Source: CAZHCG01 sp046484285 (GTDB taxonomy: Bacteria; Myxococcota_A; Polyangia; JAAYKL01). Taken from it: 64,000 bases of DNA. The translations under genes were made by a program, and so were the position numbers. The notes under the pieces are model-generated. The model worked only from the letters and a program-made list of their open reading frames with translations, was not told where the DNA came from and ran no database searches. Every line of letters starts with the position of its first letter. Position 1 is the stretch's first letter. The stretch spans positions 1 to 64,000 of the forward strand of contig JAWOBP010000209.1 in NCBI GenBank assembly GCA_046484285.1. The letters are read 5' to 3'. Below are positions 40,005 through 50,334 of this stretch, in pieces.

Positions 40005-41767
40005 GCGGGGGCGCGGGGCAGGTCGAACCAGAAAATCGATCCGCGCGCTTCGGCCGGACGCATTCCCGCCTCTCCCCCCTGCGCACCCACCAAATGCTTG
40101 ACGATCGCCAGCCCCAGCCCGGTGCCGCCCATCTCCCGGGAGCGGCCGGTATCGACACGGTAGAAGCGTTCGAACAGACGCGAGCAATGCACCTCCTCGA
40201 TGCCCGGACCGTCGTCCTCCACCTCGAACCGGACTGTCTCGCCGCGCTCCAGCCCCCGCAGCACGATCCGGCCTCCCTCGTCGATGTACTTGACGGCGTT
40301 GTCGACCAGGTTGAGCAGCACCTGGTCGACGGCGCGGGCGTCGGCCAGCGCGCACAGGCCGTTCGCCGGCTCGACCTCGATCGCGATACCCCGCCGCTGG
40401 GCCCGCTCTTGCCTCGATTTTTTCGCTCGCCGCAGCAGCGACTCGACATCCAGCCCCTCGATCTGGAAGTCGTACTTGCCCGACTCGATGCGTGACAGGT
40501 CGAGCAGGTCGGAGATCAACCCGGAGAGCCGCTCGGCGTTGTTGACCACCGACTCCAAGAAACGCCTGCCCACCTTCTCGTCCTGCATCGCGCCGTCGAG
40601 CAGCGTCTCGGCGTTGGCGCGGATGATGCTGACCGGGGTGCGCAGCTCGTGCGAGACGTTGGCCACGAACTCGCGGCGCACGTTCTCGAGCCGGCGCAAG
40701 TCGGTCACGTCGAGCAGCACGACCGTGTACTCCCCGGACATGCGCCGCACGGTCCTGGCCAGCACGCGCTTGGCCTCCCCCCGCGATCCGGGCAGGTCGA
40801 ACTCGGCGGTGGCGGCCTCGCCGGGCTTCAGCCCGCTGACCAGCTCGTGCATCTCCGGGGCGCGCACCGTCTCCAGCAGCGTCCTGCCCTCGGGCCGCTG
40901 GTCGAAACCCAGCAGCTCCAGCCCGGCGTGGTTGATCAGGGTCACGCGGCCGTCGCGATCCAAAGCCAGCACCGCCTCGCTCATCCCCTCCAGCACCGCC
41001 TCGAAGCGATCGCGCTCGCGAGCCAGCGCGGTCAGCTGCCGCTCGAGCTGACCGGAGAGACGGTGCAGCGACCCGGCCAGGCCGCCCAGCTCGTCCTCGC
41101 TGGAAACAGGTATCGGCGGCTCGCGGCTGCCGCCCTCGGCCATCCGGTGCGCGTATCCGACCAGCGCGCGCAACGTGCGAGAGAAGTAGTGCGACGAAAG
41201 CGCGCTCATCAAGACGGCCAGGATCAGTCCGAACAGCCCGGCCGCCGCCAGCAGGCCGAACAACCCGTAGATCGCCGACTCCACCTCGGCCAGCGGCTTG
41301 GCGGCGCGCACGATCCCCCGCGAGTCGTTGCGCTCGAAGACGACCGCCACGTAGAGCAGCTCCTCGTCGATGGTGGTCGAAAAGCGGGACGACTTGCCCG
41401 TCCCGCTGCTGAAGGCATCGACCACCTCGGGTCGACCGGCGTGGTTCTCCACCTCGGCCACCTCGCGCGGCGTAAGCTCCGAGTCGCCGAGCACGGTGCC
41501 GTCTTCGAGGATCAGCGTGATCCGGGACTCGGTCGCCTCGCCGAGCGAGTCGATCAGGCGATCGGCCAGCCCTATCTCTCGGGGATCGGCCGCGATGCTC
41601 TCAACCAGGGTCTTCCCCGAGCGGGCGTGGTGCAGCAGCTCGGTCTCGATCCGCTGCAGCAGGATCTCGCGCAGAGCCTGCGAGAGAAAGGCGCCGGAAA
41701 TCAGGATTACCAGGGTAATCAAGGAGACCGACGCCAGGAACAGCTTGCCCCGTACGCCGAGCTTCAC
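39977..41767 (-). CDS. phoR: PhoR-like sensor histidine kinase
   Basis: 596 residues from GTG 41767, which overlaps the phoB stop (GTGA). An N-terminal membrane helix (LFLASVSLITLVILISGAFL), an extracytoplasmic loop, and a second helix (LAAAGLFGLILAVLMSALSS) enclose a sensor. HAMP and PAS domains follow; the histidine box is ANVSHELRTPVSIIRAN near residue 369, N box LLNLVDNAVKY, and G boxes DDGPGIEE and GGTGLGLAIVKHLV. It should phosphorylate the response regulator encoded upstream. The layout matches PhoR, but no phosphate transport gene is adjacent, so the signal is not proven. Confidence 0.87.
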   Translation of the reverse strand: MKLGVRGKLFLASVSLITLVILISGAFLSQALREILLQRIETELLHHARSGKTLVESIAADPREIGLADRLIDSLGEATESRITLILEDGTVLGDSELTPREVAEVENHAGRPEVVDAFSSGTGKSSRFSTTIDEELLYVAVVFERNDSRGIVRAAKPLAEVESAIYGLFGLLAAAGLFGLILAVLMSALSSHYFSRTLRALVGYAHRMAEGGSREPPIPVSSEDELGGLAGSLHRLSGQLERQLTALARERDRFEAVLEGMSEAVLALDRDGRVTLINHAGLELLGFDQRPEGRTLLETVRAPEMHELVSGLKPGEAATAEFDLPGSRGEAKRVLARTVRRMSGEYTVVLLDVTDLRRLENVRREFVANVSHELRTPVSIIRANAETLLDGAMQDEKVGRRFLESVVNNAERLSGLISDLLDLSRIESGKYDFQIEGLDVESLLRRAKKSRQERAQRRGIAIEVEPANGLCALADARAVDQVLLNLVDNAVKYIDEGGRIVLRGLERGETVRFEVEDDGPGIEEVHCSRLFERFYRVDTGRSREMGGTGLGLAIVKHLVGAQGGEAGMRPAEARGSIFWFDLPRAPADPLKAADS

Positions 41768-42471
41768 ACGCCCTCCTCGTCTTCCGGTGTTGAACGGAAC
41801 CGATAGCCCACGCCGCGCACCGTCTCGATGTAGACGCCGGCCGCGCCCAGCTTCTCGCGCAACCGCTTGACGTGAGTATCGACCGTGCGGGTAGTTATCT
41901 CGGCGCTGATCTCCCAGACGTCGGACAACAGGGCGTCGCGCGTCTGCACGCGGCCCTTGCGGCCGAGGAAGGTCACGAGCAGCTTGAACTCCAACGCCGT
42001 GAGTGGAACCTCTTCGTCGTCGACCCAGACCCGGTGCGCGGGAATGTCGACCCGCAGCCTTCCGAAGGCGATCTCCTGCGCATCGGGGCTGGCCGGCCGC
42101 GCGCGGCGCAGAATCGCCTTGACCCGCAGCGACAGCTCGCGGAGGCTGAACGGCTTGACCATGTAGTCGTCGGCGCCCAGCTCGAAGCCCACCACGCGGT
42201 CGATCTCCTCGCCCTTGGCGGTCAGCATCAACACCGGAATGCGGCGGGTGCGATCGTCGGCGCGCATCCGGCGGCAGACCTCGGTGCCGGAGATGTCCGG
42301 CAGCATCAGGTCCAGCACGACCAGATCGGGGATCGGATCGCGCTCGACCTGCTCGAGCGCTTCGTTCCCGTCGCAGGCGACGCGCACGGCGTAGCCTTCT
42401 TTTTCGAAGTTGTACTTGAGGTTTTCGACGAGGTCCTTTTCGTCGTCGACCACCAGGAGTGTTCCGAGCAT
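41764..42471 (-). CDS. phoB: PhoB-like response regulator
   Basis: 235 residues. Receiver domain: VVDDEKDLVENL with the acidic pair, phosphoacceptor aspartate in LVVLDLMLPDISG, threonine in VLMLTAKGEEIDR, and lysine in DDYMVKPFSLREL. The C-terminal winged helix shows PLTALEFKLLVTFLGRKGRV, TTRTVDTHVKRLREKLG and VRGVGYRF. The OmpR/PhoB family binds tandem direct repeats. It is cotranslated with the kinase through a four-base overlap. PhoB is the best family name; target genes are not visible in the window. Confidence 0.9.
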   Translation of the reverse strand: MLGTLLVVDDEKDLVENLKYNFEKEGYAVRVACDGNEALEQVERDPIPDLVVLDLMLPDISGTEVCRRMRADDRTRRIPVLMLTAKGEEIDRVVGFELGADDYMVKPFSLRELSLRVKAILRRARPASPDAQEIAFGRLRVDIPAHRVWVDDEEVPLTALEFKLLVTFLGRKGRVQTRDALLSDVWEISAEITTRTVDTHVKRLREKLGAAGVYIETVRGVGYRFRSTPEDEEGV

Positions 42472-42619
42472 GGCCTGCCCTTTCTACCGGCTCTCGGTTA
42501 CACCGAGGTGACACGGCGGTGAAGCCTGGGAAAAACGCGGCCGCTCTCCCACGCTCGCCACCGCCCGGGAAAGCATGACCCCTGTCGCGGCTATTGGCAA
42601 CGCGTCTTGTCCGCCAGGC

Positions 42620-42647
42620 TTGGCAGCCCGGGGCAAAGTGCTATAGC
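42620..42647 (+). promoter_or_regulatory. Candidate promoter for tryptophanase
   Basis: TTGGCA (42620-42625) and TATAGC (42642-42647) are separated by 16 bases. The GTG start at 42698 is preceded by AAAGGAG. No tnaC-like leader peptide with tryptophan codons was found in the 226 bases upstream. Confidence 0.45.
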
Positions 42648-42697
42648 GTCCAGGCGAGCAAGGCGGCCCGTTCGTGTCGAGCAGAAAGGAGACTCCA

Positions 42698-44068
<1,371 letters not shown>

Positions 44069-44069
44069 G

Positions 44070-44340
44070 CGTGCCCGTCAGTCGCTCCTGGCCACGTAAC
44101 GGCCGTAGAAGACGTCTCCTCTCCCGCTGTTTTCGAACGATGTCTGGTTGGGATCGCCCACGCCCAGCGCAGGGAGCCGTCCGGCTCGTAGCGCGCCAGG
44201 AATGTTCCACCATGGCTCGAGTCTATCTGGAGCACGGTCTCGTCGGGCTCGCCCTGCCCCACGACGACCTCGCCGCCGAAAAAGCCGCCCAGCAGCATCC
44301 CCCCTGCTCCAGCGTGATCGAATCAGCTTGCGGGACTGCC
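44070..44340 (-). pseudogene. Frameshifted remnant of an SBBP-type repeat protein
   Basis: On the minus strand one frame reads LLGGFFGGEVVVGQGEPDET, then GGTFLARYEPDGSLRWAWAI; a different frame continues with GDPNQTSFENSGRGDVFYGR and YVARSD before a stop. This is the SBBP/beta-propeller repeat pattern (FxGxxxFG...DxFLARYxPDG) broken by a frameshift, with no start. It fills the 280 bases between tnaA and the DUF2520 gene. Confidence 0.65.
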
Positions 44341-44348
44341 GAGCGCGC

Positions 44349-45215
44349 CTACCGATCGCCCGCCTCGAGCACCGCGGCGACGCGGCGCAGCCTGTCCGGG
44401 TCGCTCTCATCGCTCCTGGCGGCGATCCGCAGCACCAGCCTGCCGGCCGCGATGTACAGGTCCCGCTCCAGCGGCCTGTCGCGCAGCCGCTCCAGGTGGG
44501 TCGCGACCGCGTCGGCGTCCCCGCGCCGGATCGGACCGCTCAGCGCGGCGTCCACCCCGCGCCGAGCGACCGCCTCGACCGCTCCGCCGGCCAGCGAAAT
44601 CAGCAGCCGCTCCAGCCCGCGCCGCTCGAGCCCCTCGGCCGCGGACAGCGCTGCGTCGATCAGCGCCACGGCGTAGTTGCTCGCGATCACGGTCGCGGCG
44701 TGGTAGGCGGGCCGCAGCTCGGCCGGCACCTCGATCAGCTCGCCTCCCAGCGCCTCGACCAGCCGCTGCGTCTCGTGAATCGCCTCGCCGCGGCAGTCGA
44801 CCGCGAAGACAGTTCCCGGCGGCAGCGTCGCGCCTCCCCCGGGCGGAAAGACGCGGGCCGGGTGCAGGGCGCCGGTCCCGCGCACGACGCCCTCCAGCGG
44901 GGCGAGCGCCGCGGCGCCGAGCCTCCCGGCGCAGTGCAGCCAGACCTGGTGCTCTCGCGCCAGCCCGCGCTCGGCGGCCCGGCGGGCGACTTCGTCGATC
45001 TCGGTGTCGGGCACGGCGACCAGCACCAGCTCGGCCGCGGAGAGGGAAGGGGGCATCTCCGGGCAGAAAGCCGGAGCCCCGAGGTCCGCGGCCAGGCTCC
45101 GGGCCGCCTCGCGGCTCGAATCGCAGACACCGACGATCTCCACCCCGGCGCGCGCCGCCGCCAGGCCCAGCGCCGAGCCGGCGGCCCCGGCCCCGACCAG
45201 GAACAGGCCGCTCAC
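44349..45215 (-). CDS. Rossmann-like plus DUF2520 protein
   Basis: 288 residues from GTG 45215, which overlaps the nadD stop (GTGA). The N-terminus SGLFLVGAGAAGSALGLAAA is an NAD(P)-binding Rossmann fold, with VCDSSREAARSLAADLG and LVAVPDTEIDEVARR after it. GALHPARVFPPG and AYHAATVIASNYAVALIDAA mark the DUF2520 (PRTase-associated/ketopantoate-reductase-like) C-terminus. The family resembles pyrroline carboxylate and ketopantoate reductases, but its reaction is not established. It closes the long minus-strand operon. Neighbourhood with nadD is suggestive of cofactor metabolism. Confidence 0.85.
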   Translation of the reverse strand: MSGLFLVGAGAAGSALGLAAARAGVEIVGVCDSSREAARSLAADLGAPAFCPEMPPSLSAAELVLVAVPDTEIDEVARRAAERGLAREHQVWLHCAGRLGAAALAPLEGVVRGTGALHPARVFPPGGGATLPPGTVFAVDCRGEAIHETQRLVEALGGELIEVPAELRPAYHAATVIASNYAVALIDAALSAAEGLERRGLERLLISLAGGAVEAVARRGVDAALSGPIRRGDADAVATHLERLRDRPLERDLYIAAGRLVLRIAARSDESDPDRLRRVAAVLEAGDR

Positions 45216-45781
45216 GTCTCGCCTCCGTACAGGCCGTTGTCGAGCGCGTAGTCCAGCACCGCGGCCGGCGCCAGCTCCAGCGGCCGCCGCCCCTCGGCCA
45301 GCAGGCGCCGGAGCTCGGTGGAGCTGACCCGGGGCGGCGCCTCCAGCACCGGCTCCGGAATCGAATCCACGCCGCGCCGCTCCACGTACAACGGCGGCGC
45401 CAGCGACGCGATCTCGTCGTAGCGATCCCACTTCTCGCGCTCGTGGTAGATGTCGCTTCCGGCCAGCAGCCGCAGCTCGATTCCCGGGTGCCGCTTCGCA
45501 AGCAGACGCACCAGCTCCAGCGTCCTTCCGGGTCGGTCCAGCTCGGCCTCGAGATCCGAGACGCGAGCGCGCGGCTCGTCTCCGACCAGCAGGCGGCACA
45601 TCGCCAGCCGGTGGCGGAACGGGGCCGGCTGCTTGCCGAAGGCGTGCCGCAGGCAGGGCACCAGCCACACCTCGTCGACCCGGCCGGACTCCAGCGCGAC
45701 TCGCACGACTCCCAGGTGCCCGCAGTGCGGTGGATCGAAGGTTCCACCCAGCACCCCGATCCTGAGCCGCGCCCCGCTCAC
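45212..45781 (-). CDS. nadD: Nicotinate-nucleotide adenylyltransferase
   Basis: 189 residues from GTG 45781, overlapping the stop of the TPR gene upstream (GTGA). GVLGGTFDPPHCGHLGVVRV is the nucleotidyltransferase motif; VWLVPCLRHAFGK, RLLAGSDIYHEREKWDRYDE and the C-terminal PPRVSSTELRRLL (ISSTxIR form) complete it. It adenylates nicotinate mononucleotide to deamido-NAD, the step after pncB. As an essential gene placed between a giant TPR gene and DUF2520, its expression may be tied to that operon. Confidence 0.93.
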   Translation of the reverse strand: MSGARLRIGVLGGTFDPPHCGHLGVVRVALESGRVDEVWLVPCLRHAFGKQPAPFRHRLAMCRLLVGDEPRARVSDLEAELDRPGRTLELVRLLAKRHPGIELRLLAGSDIYHEREKWDRYDEIASLAPPLYVERRGVDSIPEPVLEAPPRVSSTELRRLLAEGRRPLELAPAAVLDYALDNGLYGGET

Positions 45782-48700
45782 AGCCCCATCCGCCGGCGCA
45801 GCTCCTGGTGGGTCTTGCTGAAAACGAACTCCATCAGTTCTCCCGCGCCGTCGAGCCGGGAAAGATCCGCGCTAGTCGCCCCCTGCTCCACCCGCAGCCC
45901 GGCGATCGCCCCCTCCAGCGAACCCGCGGCCAGGAAGCCGGCCCTGCGGCCGACGGAGAGCACGCCCTCGCGCAGGTCGGGATGCTCGAGCGCGGAGCTG
46001 CACTCGAAGGCGAACGGCTGCAAGCGCGCCAGCAGCTTGCCCGAGACCGACTCGCGCAGCGTCGCGGCCTCGGCCTCCAGCGCCGACTCCTCTATCTCGG
46101 GCGAGCTGTAGGAAGGCACCGAGATGCGCACCAATGCGGCGACCAGGCGCCGCAGCCGCGGCTCGGGCAGCATCGTCGCCATCCCCAGCCCCAGCGCGGC
46201 GAGCACGACCGCCGAGGCCGCGGCAAAGCTGACCACCGCGGCGTCCTGCGACTCCGCGATCGCGGCCGGCACGATCACCGCGGTCCCCGGCCCGCCGGTG
46301 ACGCGAATCCCACCGGCCGAACCGACGAACACCTGCGGCTCTCCGCGCAGACCGAGCATCTCGGCGAAGCGCCCCATCGCGACGCTCAGCGGCGCGTTGC
46401 GACCGAGACGGGCGTCCCGTCCGAGCCCCTGCTGCTTGGCGGTCAGCCCCAGCAGCTTGGCCACCGGCTCGTCCGTGATGCGCAGCGTCTCCCTCAGACC
46501 CGAGGGCACCTGCTTGGGAGCCAAAAACTCGAAGACCGCTGGATCGGCCAGCCGCATGCCGATATCCCAGTGCTCCTCCAACGCCCCCACCTCGGGCAGC
46601 CGGCTCGGGTCTCCGCCGGCGAGGCGCACCGCCGTGGCCGCGATCGCGGCCAGCCGATCGTCGGCCTTCATCGTCAACAGGCGGTGCACGTTTGCGTACA
46701 GGTCGGCGCGCCCGGGCTCGGCCGCGATCGCGCTGGCTTGGGTCAAAAGCGACTGGTCGAGCAGCACGTTGAGCGCCATCGCGTCGCGCTGCCGGGTGTA
46801 TATTTCGGCCAGCGCCTCGATCGGACCTGCGTCGAGCGGAGCGATCCTGCGCGCTTCCGCGAGCAGGCGCTCCGCGTCCTGCGCCCGGCCCAACCGCGCG
46901 TCGAGCGTGCGGCCCAGCTCGACCATCTTGTCGACCTTGACCTTCTCGCTGTCGGCCATCATCACCAGCCGCTCCAGCGCCTGCGCGACGCGACCCCAGT
47001 TCTCCTTGCGCGCGTAGACCGCGGCCAGCCGCTCCATCGCCGCGAAGTGGCCCCGATCCCAGCCCAGGACCTTGACGAAGCTCTTCTCGGCCAGATCGAG
47101 GTGCTCGGTGTGCTCCATGTAGAGCACACCCAGATCGAAAAATATCTCTATCCCCATCCGCGGATCGCGGGTGCTGCGAGCCGCCTGGACCAGGTGCTCG
47201 ATCGACTCGTTCCATTCGCCGTCCTCGCGGTGCAGGGCGGCCAGCTTGCGGCGGGTCTCCAGGTCGGCCGGCGCGATCTCCAGCGCCAGCCCGAGGGCGA
47301 TCTTGGCCGGATCGCGCTCCCCGATCGACAGCCGCGTGGCGCCCAGCTCCAGCAGCAGGCGGTGCTTGGCCCGCTGATCCTCGATCCCGTGAATGCGCGC
47401 CGCGATCAATCCCGCCAGCAGACCGCGGTCCCCGACCTCCTCGGCCAGCGCCCGCCCCATCCGAAATGCCTCTTCGTTTTGCGGATCGATCTCCAGCGCT
47501 GCCAGGCACTCCGCCGCGGCGCGGGCGTCGTCCCCCAGTCGATCGCGGGCGACTCGCGCGGCCTGCAGCAGCTTTTCGACGCGGTGGGAGCCGACCGCGG
47601 CCCGCCGCGCCATCTCCTCGCAGGTCGCGATCACGCCTTCGAAATCGCCCAGGGCTTCCAGGTGCCGCACGCAGCCCTCGCGGTCGAGCAGCGACTCCTC
47701 TCTCAACTCGAGAGCTTCGCGCCGCCCGGCGAGCGCGGCCGCGAAGTCTCCGCTTTCCTCGCGCCGATCGGCCAGCCGCGAGAGGTGGATACCCGAGCCC
47801 TCGAGCAGCCGCGCCGTCTGCGCCAGACAGCGCTCGCTCTCCGCGCGGTCGTCGGTCAATCCCTCGAGCGCCACCAGGTCGACCGCGCACGACGGCCTGC
47901 GTTCGACCGCGATTCGCAGCGGCCCCGGATCCGCGGAGTCGATCCGCCAGGCCGTCGCGGCCAGCGCGGCGGCATCCCGGTCGTCGTCCAGGGCGCTCGC
48001 CAGCCCGGGCAGCACGCCGGCCAGGTCCAGGTCGCGCCCCTGGCGCGCGTAGAAGAGCGCCAGCTTGGCCAGCGCGGTCCGATTGCCGGGCAAGACCTCG
48101 TCGAGCGAGACCAAAGAGAGAACCGAGGAGGAGGCGTCCTTGCCGAAACGAAGATCGACATCGGCCATCCGCACGTAGATCCTCGCCTCGTGCTCTGGTG
48201 ACTCGGCCTCGCGGAGCTCGGCCAGCAGCAGACCCGAGACCACGCTCCAGCGGCCCGAGACGAGCAGCGCGTCGACATAGGCCGCGCGCCCGATCGGATC
48301 ATCTGGCAGCGACTCCACGACCCGCTCGAGCCACTCGGTGGCCGCCGCGGGCCGGCCATCTCGAATCACGCCCGCCAGCGCGAACATCTCGTCACCACGC
48401 AGATCGCCGCTCTCCGCTGACGGCTCGGGGAACCGATCTCCGATCCCGGAGGGAAACAGCTCCGAGATCCACAGCGTGGCGCGCCACAGCTCCACGTCCC
48501 GGCGCAACACCTTTTGCGCGCCGAGCAGCAGATCCAGGACGCGCTCGTCCGGAGAGGCCGCGGCGCGATGCACGGCGGCGCGCAGCAGCAGCCCGGCGCT
48601 CTCCGCTTCGTCGCCGGACGCCTGCGCCGCGGCGGCGTACGCCTCGCCGATCGAGAGGTGATCGGCGCGCCCGCGTTCCAGCGCGAGCAGGGCCGGGCGG

Positions 48701-50334
48701 CAGGCGGGATCGATCTCCAGCGCCAGGCGCTGCAGCTCCTCGGCGCGCCCGGCGTCCACTTTGGACAGGTGGTGCGCCGCCCAGGCCAGATGCAGCGCTC
48801 GGCCGGCGGAATCCTGGCTCTGATCGGCCTCGGCCTCGGCGAGCGCGGCGAGCGTCTCCGCATCTCCGGCGTGCATCCTGATCAGCGAAGGCAGCGGCTC
48901 GCGGGTCAGATCTCCGCCCTCCCGGCGCAGCAGATCGACCGCCTCTCCGGCGGCATCCGGATCCTCGCGCGCCAGCGCTGCCTGGGCCACCGCGAGACCC
49001 CAGCGGTCGTCGTCCTCTTCTGCCATCCCGCGCAGCAACTCCAGCGCGGAGGCGAGATTCCGCGGCGAACGTTCGGCAAGCGAGCGGAACAACGCCGTGC
49101 CCGCATCCTCCCGCTCGGATTCGACTCTCGCGAGCGGATCGGAGACCGGATGTCCGAACAAGGCCGCCACCGCCCGGCCACGCGGACCCCGCTCGGCCAG
49201 CTCGGCCGCGTCCGGAAGCCCGGCGCCCCCGGCGCCGGAGACACGTCGCGCAAGCGCGGCGTCCAGCTCCGCCGCAGCCGCTATCCGCGGCGTGGAGAAC
49301 ACCTCGGAGACCAGCGACACCGCCCTCTGCTCCGCGGTCGGTGAAGGCTCCCTCAGCGATCCGACCCAGCTCGCCTCCCAGCGTTGCTCCGGTCGGGAGG
49401 AGGCCGATTCGGCGGACGTGGACCTCTCGTCGAGGATCGCGCCGATCAGCGCCGAGAAGATACGTACCGCCTCGGCGAGATCTCCTTCGCCGAGGCCCTC
49501 CGCTAGCCCGTCGAGAAACGAGACGGCCCGCTCGGTCTCGCCGGTCCTCAGCGCCAGCCTGGCTCCCAGCCACGATTCCGCAGCCCCGAGCCCGCGTTCC
49601 TCTCCGCCGTCTACCCCGACCAGGTGACGAAGCGACTCGTCGGCCCTCTCCCGGCGCTCCTCGACCAACGCCAACAAGAAGCGCGCGGCCGCGCCGCCGG
49701 CTCTCGTCGGCCAGTGCTCGACGATCGCCGCCAACGACTCGGCGAGGTCATCCTCCTCCGACTCCCGGACTGCAACGGGCAGCATCAGCAGCCGTGGCAC
49801 CAGCGCTCCGGAATGCGCCTGCGCGGCCTCCCGCAGGGCCTCGAGCGCGGCCGGCGCGTCGTCCTCTTGCAGCCTCGAGCTGCTCTTCTCCGCCAGGATC
49901 GCCGCGGACTCGAGCGGATCGGTCAGACGGGCTATCTGATCTTCCAGCACGGCGGCCAGCAGATCCCGATCCCGGGAGCGACGGGCCAGGCGGCGCAGCG
50001 CGTCACCGGCGGGCTTGTGCTCCGGAAAAACGACCAGCGCCCGCCCGTGACAGATCCAGGCCCGATCCGGCCTGTCCAGCCGCCGATCGAGGAGACGACC
50101 GGCCTCGTGCCAGCACGAAGCCGCGATCATCGGCGACCGCGAGGCGACCTCCACGGCGTTGTTCGCCAGGGAACGAACGCGATCCTCGATCCCGGCGTCG
50201 GTCCGAGCCGCGTTCTCCCTGTCGGGCCGAAGTGCGTCCGGCGGCGGCCCGAACGGGAGATCCTCGGGCGGCGGCGCACCCTCGAGGGTGAGCAGAAAAT
50301 CCGCTTCGGCGCCGGCTCGCGGATCCCGGCTCAT
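45778..50334 (-). CDS. Giant TPR protein 1 with C-terminal peptidase-like domain
   Basis: 1,518 residues from ATG 50334, whose ATGA overlaps the end of giant TPR 2. No signal peptide or membrane helix at the start. Most of the protein is helix-pair repeats; the clearest TPRs lie near residues 980-1230 (AAECLAALEIDPQNEEAFRM, ALGLALEIAPADLETRRKLA, AEKSFVKVLGWDRGHFAAME). The last 280 residues change to a domain with FLAPKQVPSGLRETLRI, GRFAEMLGLRGEPQVFVGSA, a hydrophobic helix and RRAGFLAAGSLEGAIAGL. It resembles the degenerate M48-peptidase-like tail of myxobacterial TPR proteins and lacks HExxH, so no protease activity is expected. Probably a scaffold. Confidence 0.8.
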   Translation of the reverse strand: MSRDPRAGAEADFLLTLEGAPPPEDLPFGPPPDALRPDRENAARTDAGIEDRVRSLANNAVEVASRSPMIAASCWHEAGRLLDRRLDRPDRAWICHGRALVVFPEHKPAGDALRRLARRSRDRDLLAAVLEDQIARLTDPLESAAILAEKSSSRLQEDDAPAALEALREAAQAHSGALVPRLLMLPVAVRESEEDDLAESLAAIVEHWPTRAGGAAARFLLALVEERRERADESLRHLVGVDGGEERGLGAAESWLGARLALRTGETERAVSFLDGLAEGLGEGDLAEAVRIFSALIGAILDERSTSAESASSRPEQRWEASWVGSLREPSPTAEQRAVSLVSEVFSTPRIAAAAELDAALARRVSGAGGAGLPDAAELAERGPRGRAVAALFGHPVSDPLARVESEREDAGTALFRSLAERSPRNLASALELLRGMAEEDDDRWGLAVAQAALAREDPDAAGEAVDLLRREGGDLTREPLPSLIRMHAGDAETLAALAEAEADQSQDSAGRALHLAWAAHHLSKVDAGRAEELQRLALEIDPACRPALLALERGRADHLSIGEAYAAAAQASGDEAESAGLLLRAAVHRAAASPDERVLDLLLGAQKVLRRDVELWRATLWISELFPSGIGDRFPEPSAESGDLRGDEMFALAGVIRDGRPAAATEWLERVVESLPDDPIGRAAYVDALLVSGRWSVVSGLLLAELREAESPEHEARIYVRMADVDLRFGKDASSSVLSLVSLDEVLPGNRTALAKLALFYARQGRDLDLAGVLPGLASALDDDRDAAALAATAWRIDSADPGPLRIAVERRPSCAVDLVALEGLTDDRAESERCLAQTARLLEGSGIHLSRLADRREESGDFAAALAGRREALELREESLLDREGCVRHLEALGDFEGVIATCEEMARRAAVGSHRVEKLLQAARVARDRLGDDARAAAECLAALEIDPQNEEAFRMGRALAEEVGDRGLLAGLIAARIHGIEDQRAKHRLLLELGATRLSIGERDPAKIALGLALEIAPADLETRRKLAALHREDGEWNESIEHLVQAARSTRDPRMGIEIFFDLGVLYMEHTEHLDLAEKSFVKVLGWDRGHFAAMERLAAVYARKENWGRVAQALERLVMMADSEKVKVDKMVELGRTLDARLGRAQDAERLLAEARRIAPLDAGPIEALAEIYTRQRDAMALNVLLDQSLLTQASAIAAEPGRADLYANVHRLLTMKADDRLAAIAATAVRLAGGDPSRLPEVGALEEHWDIGMRLADPAVFEFLAPKQVPSGLRETLRITDEPVAKLLGLTAKQQGLGRDARLGRNAPLSVAMGRFAEMLGLRGEPQVFVGSAGGIRVTGGPGTAVIVPAAIAESQDAAVVSFAAASAVVLAALGLGMATMLPEPRLRRLVAALVRISVPSYSSPEIEESALEAEAATLRESVSGKLLARLQPFAFECSSALEHPDLREGVLSVGRRAGFLAAGSLEGAIAGLRVEQGATSADLSRLDGAGELMEFVFSKTHQELRRRMGL

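Noticed and set aside
42610..42640. Sigma-54 (-24/-12) promoter for tnaA
   Set aside because: TGGCAGCCCGGGGCA lacks the required GG-N10-GC spacing.
42472..42697. TnaC-type leader peptide before tryptophanase
   Set aside because: No short open frame with a tryptophan codon and a ribosome site was found.
45808..48201. Long plus-strand frames opposite the giant TPR genes
   Set aside because: Arg/Gln/Leu-rich antisense shadows with no ribosome sites and no recognisable domain.
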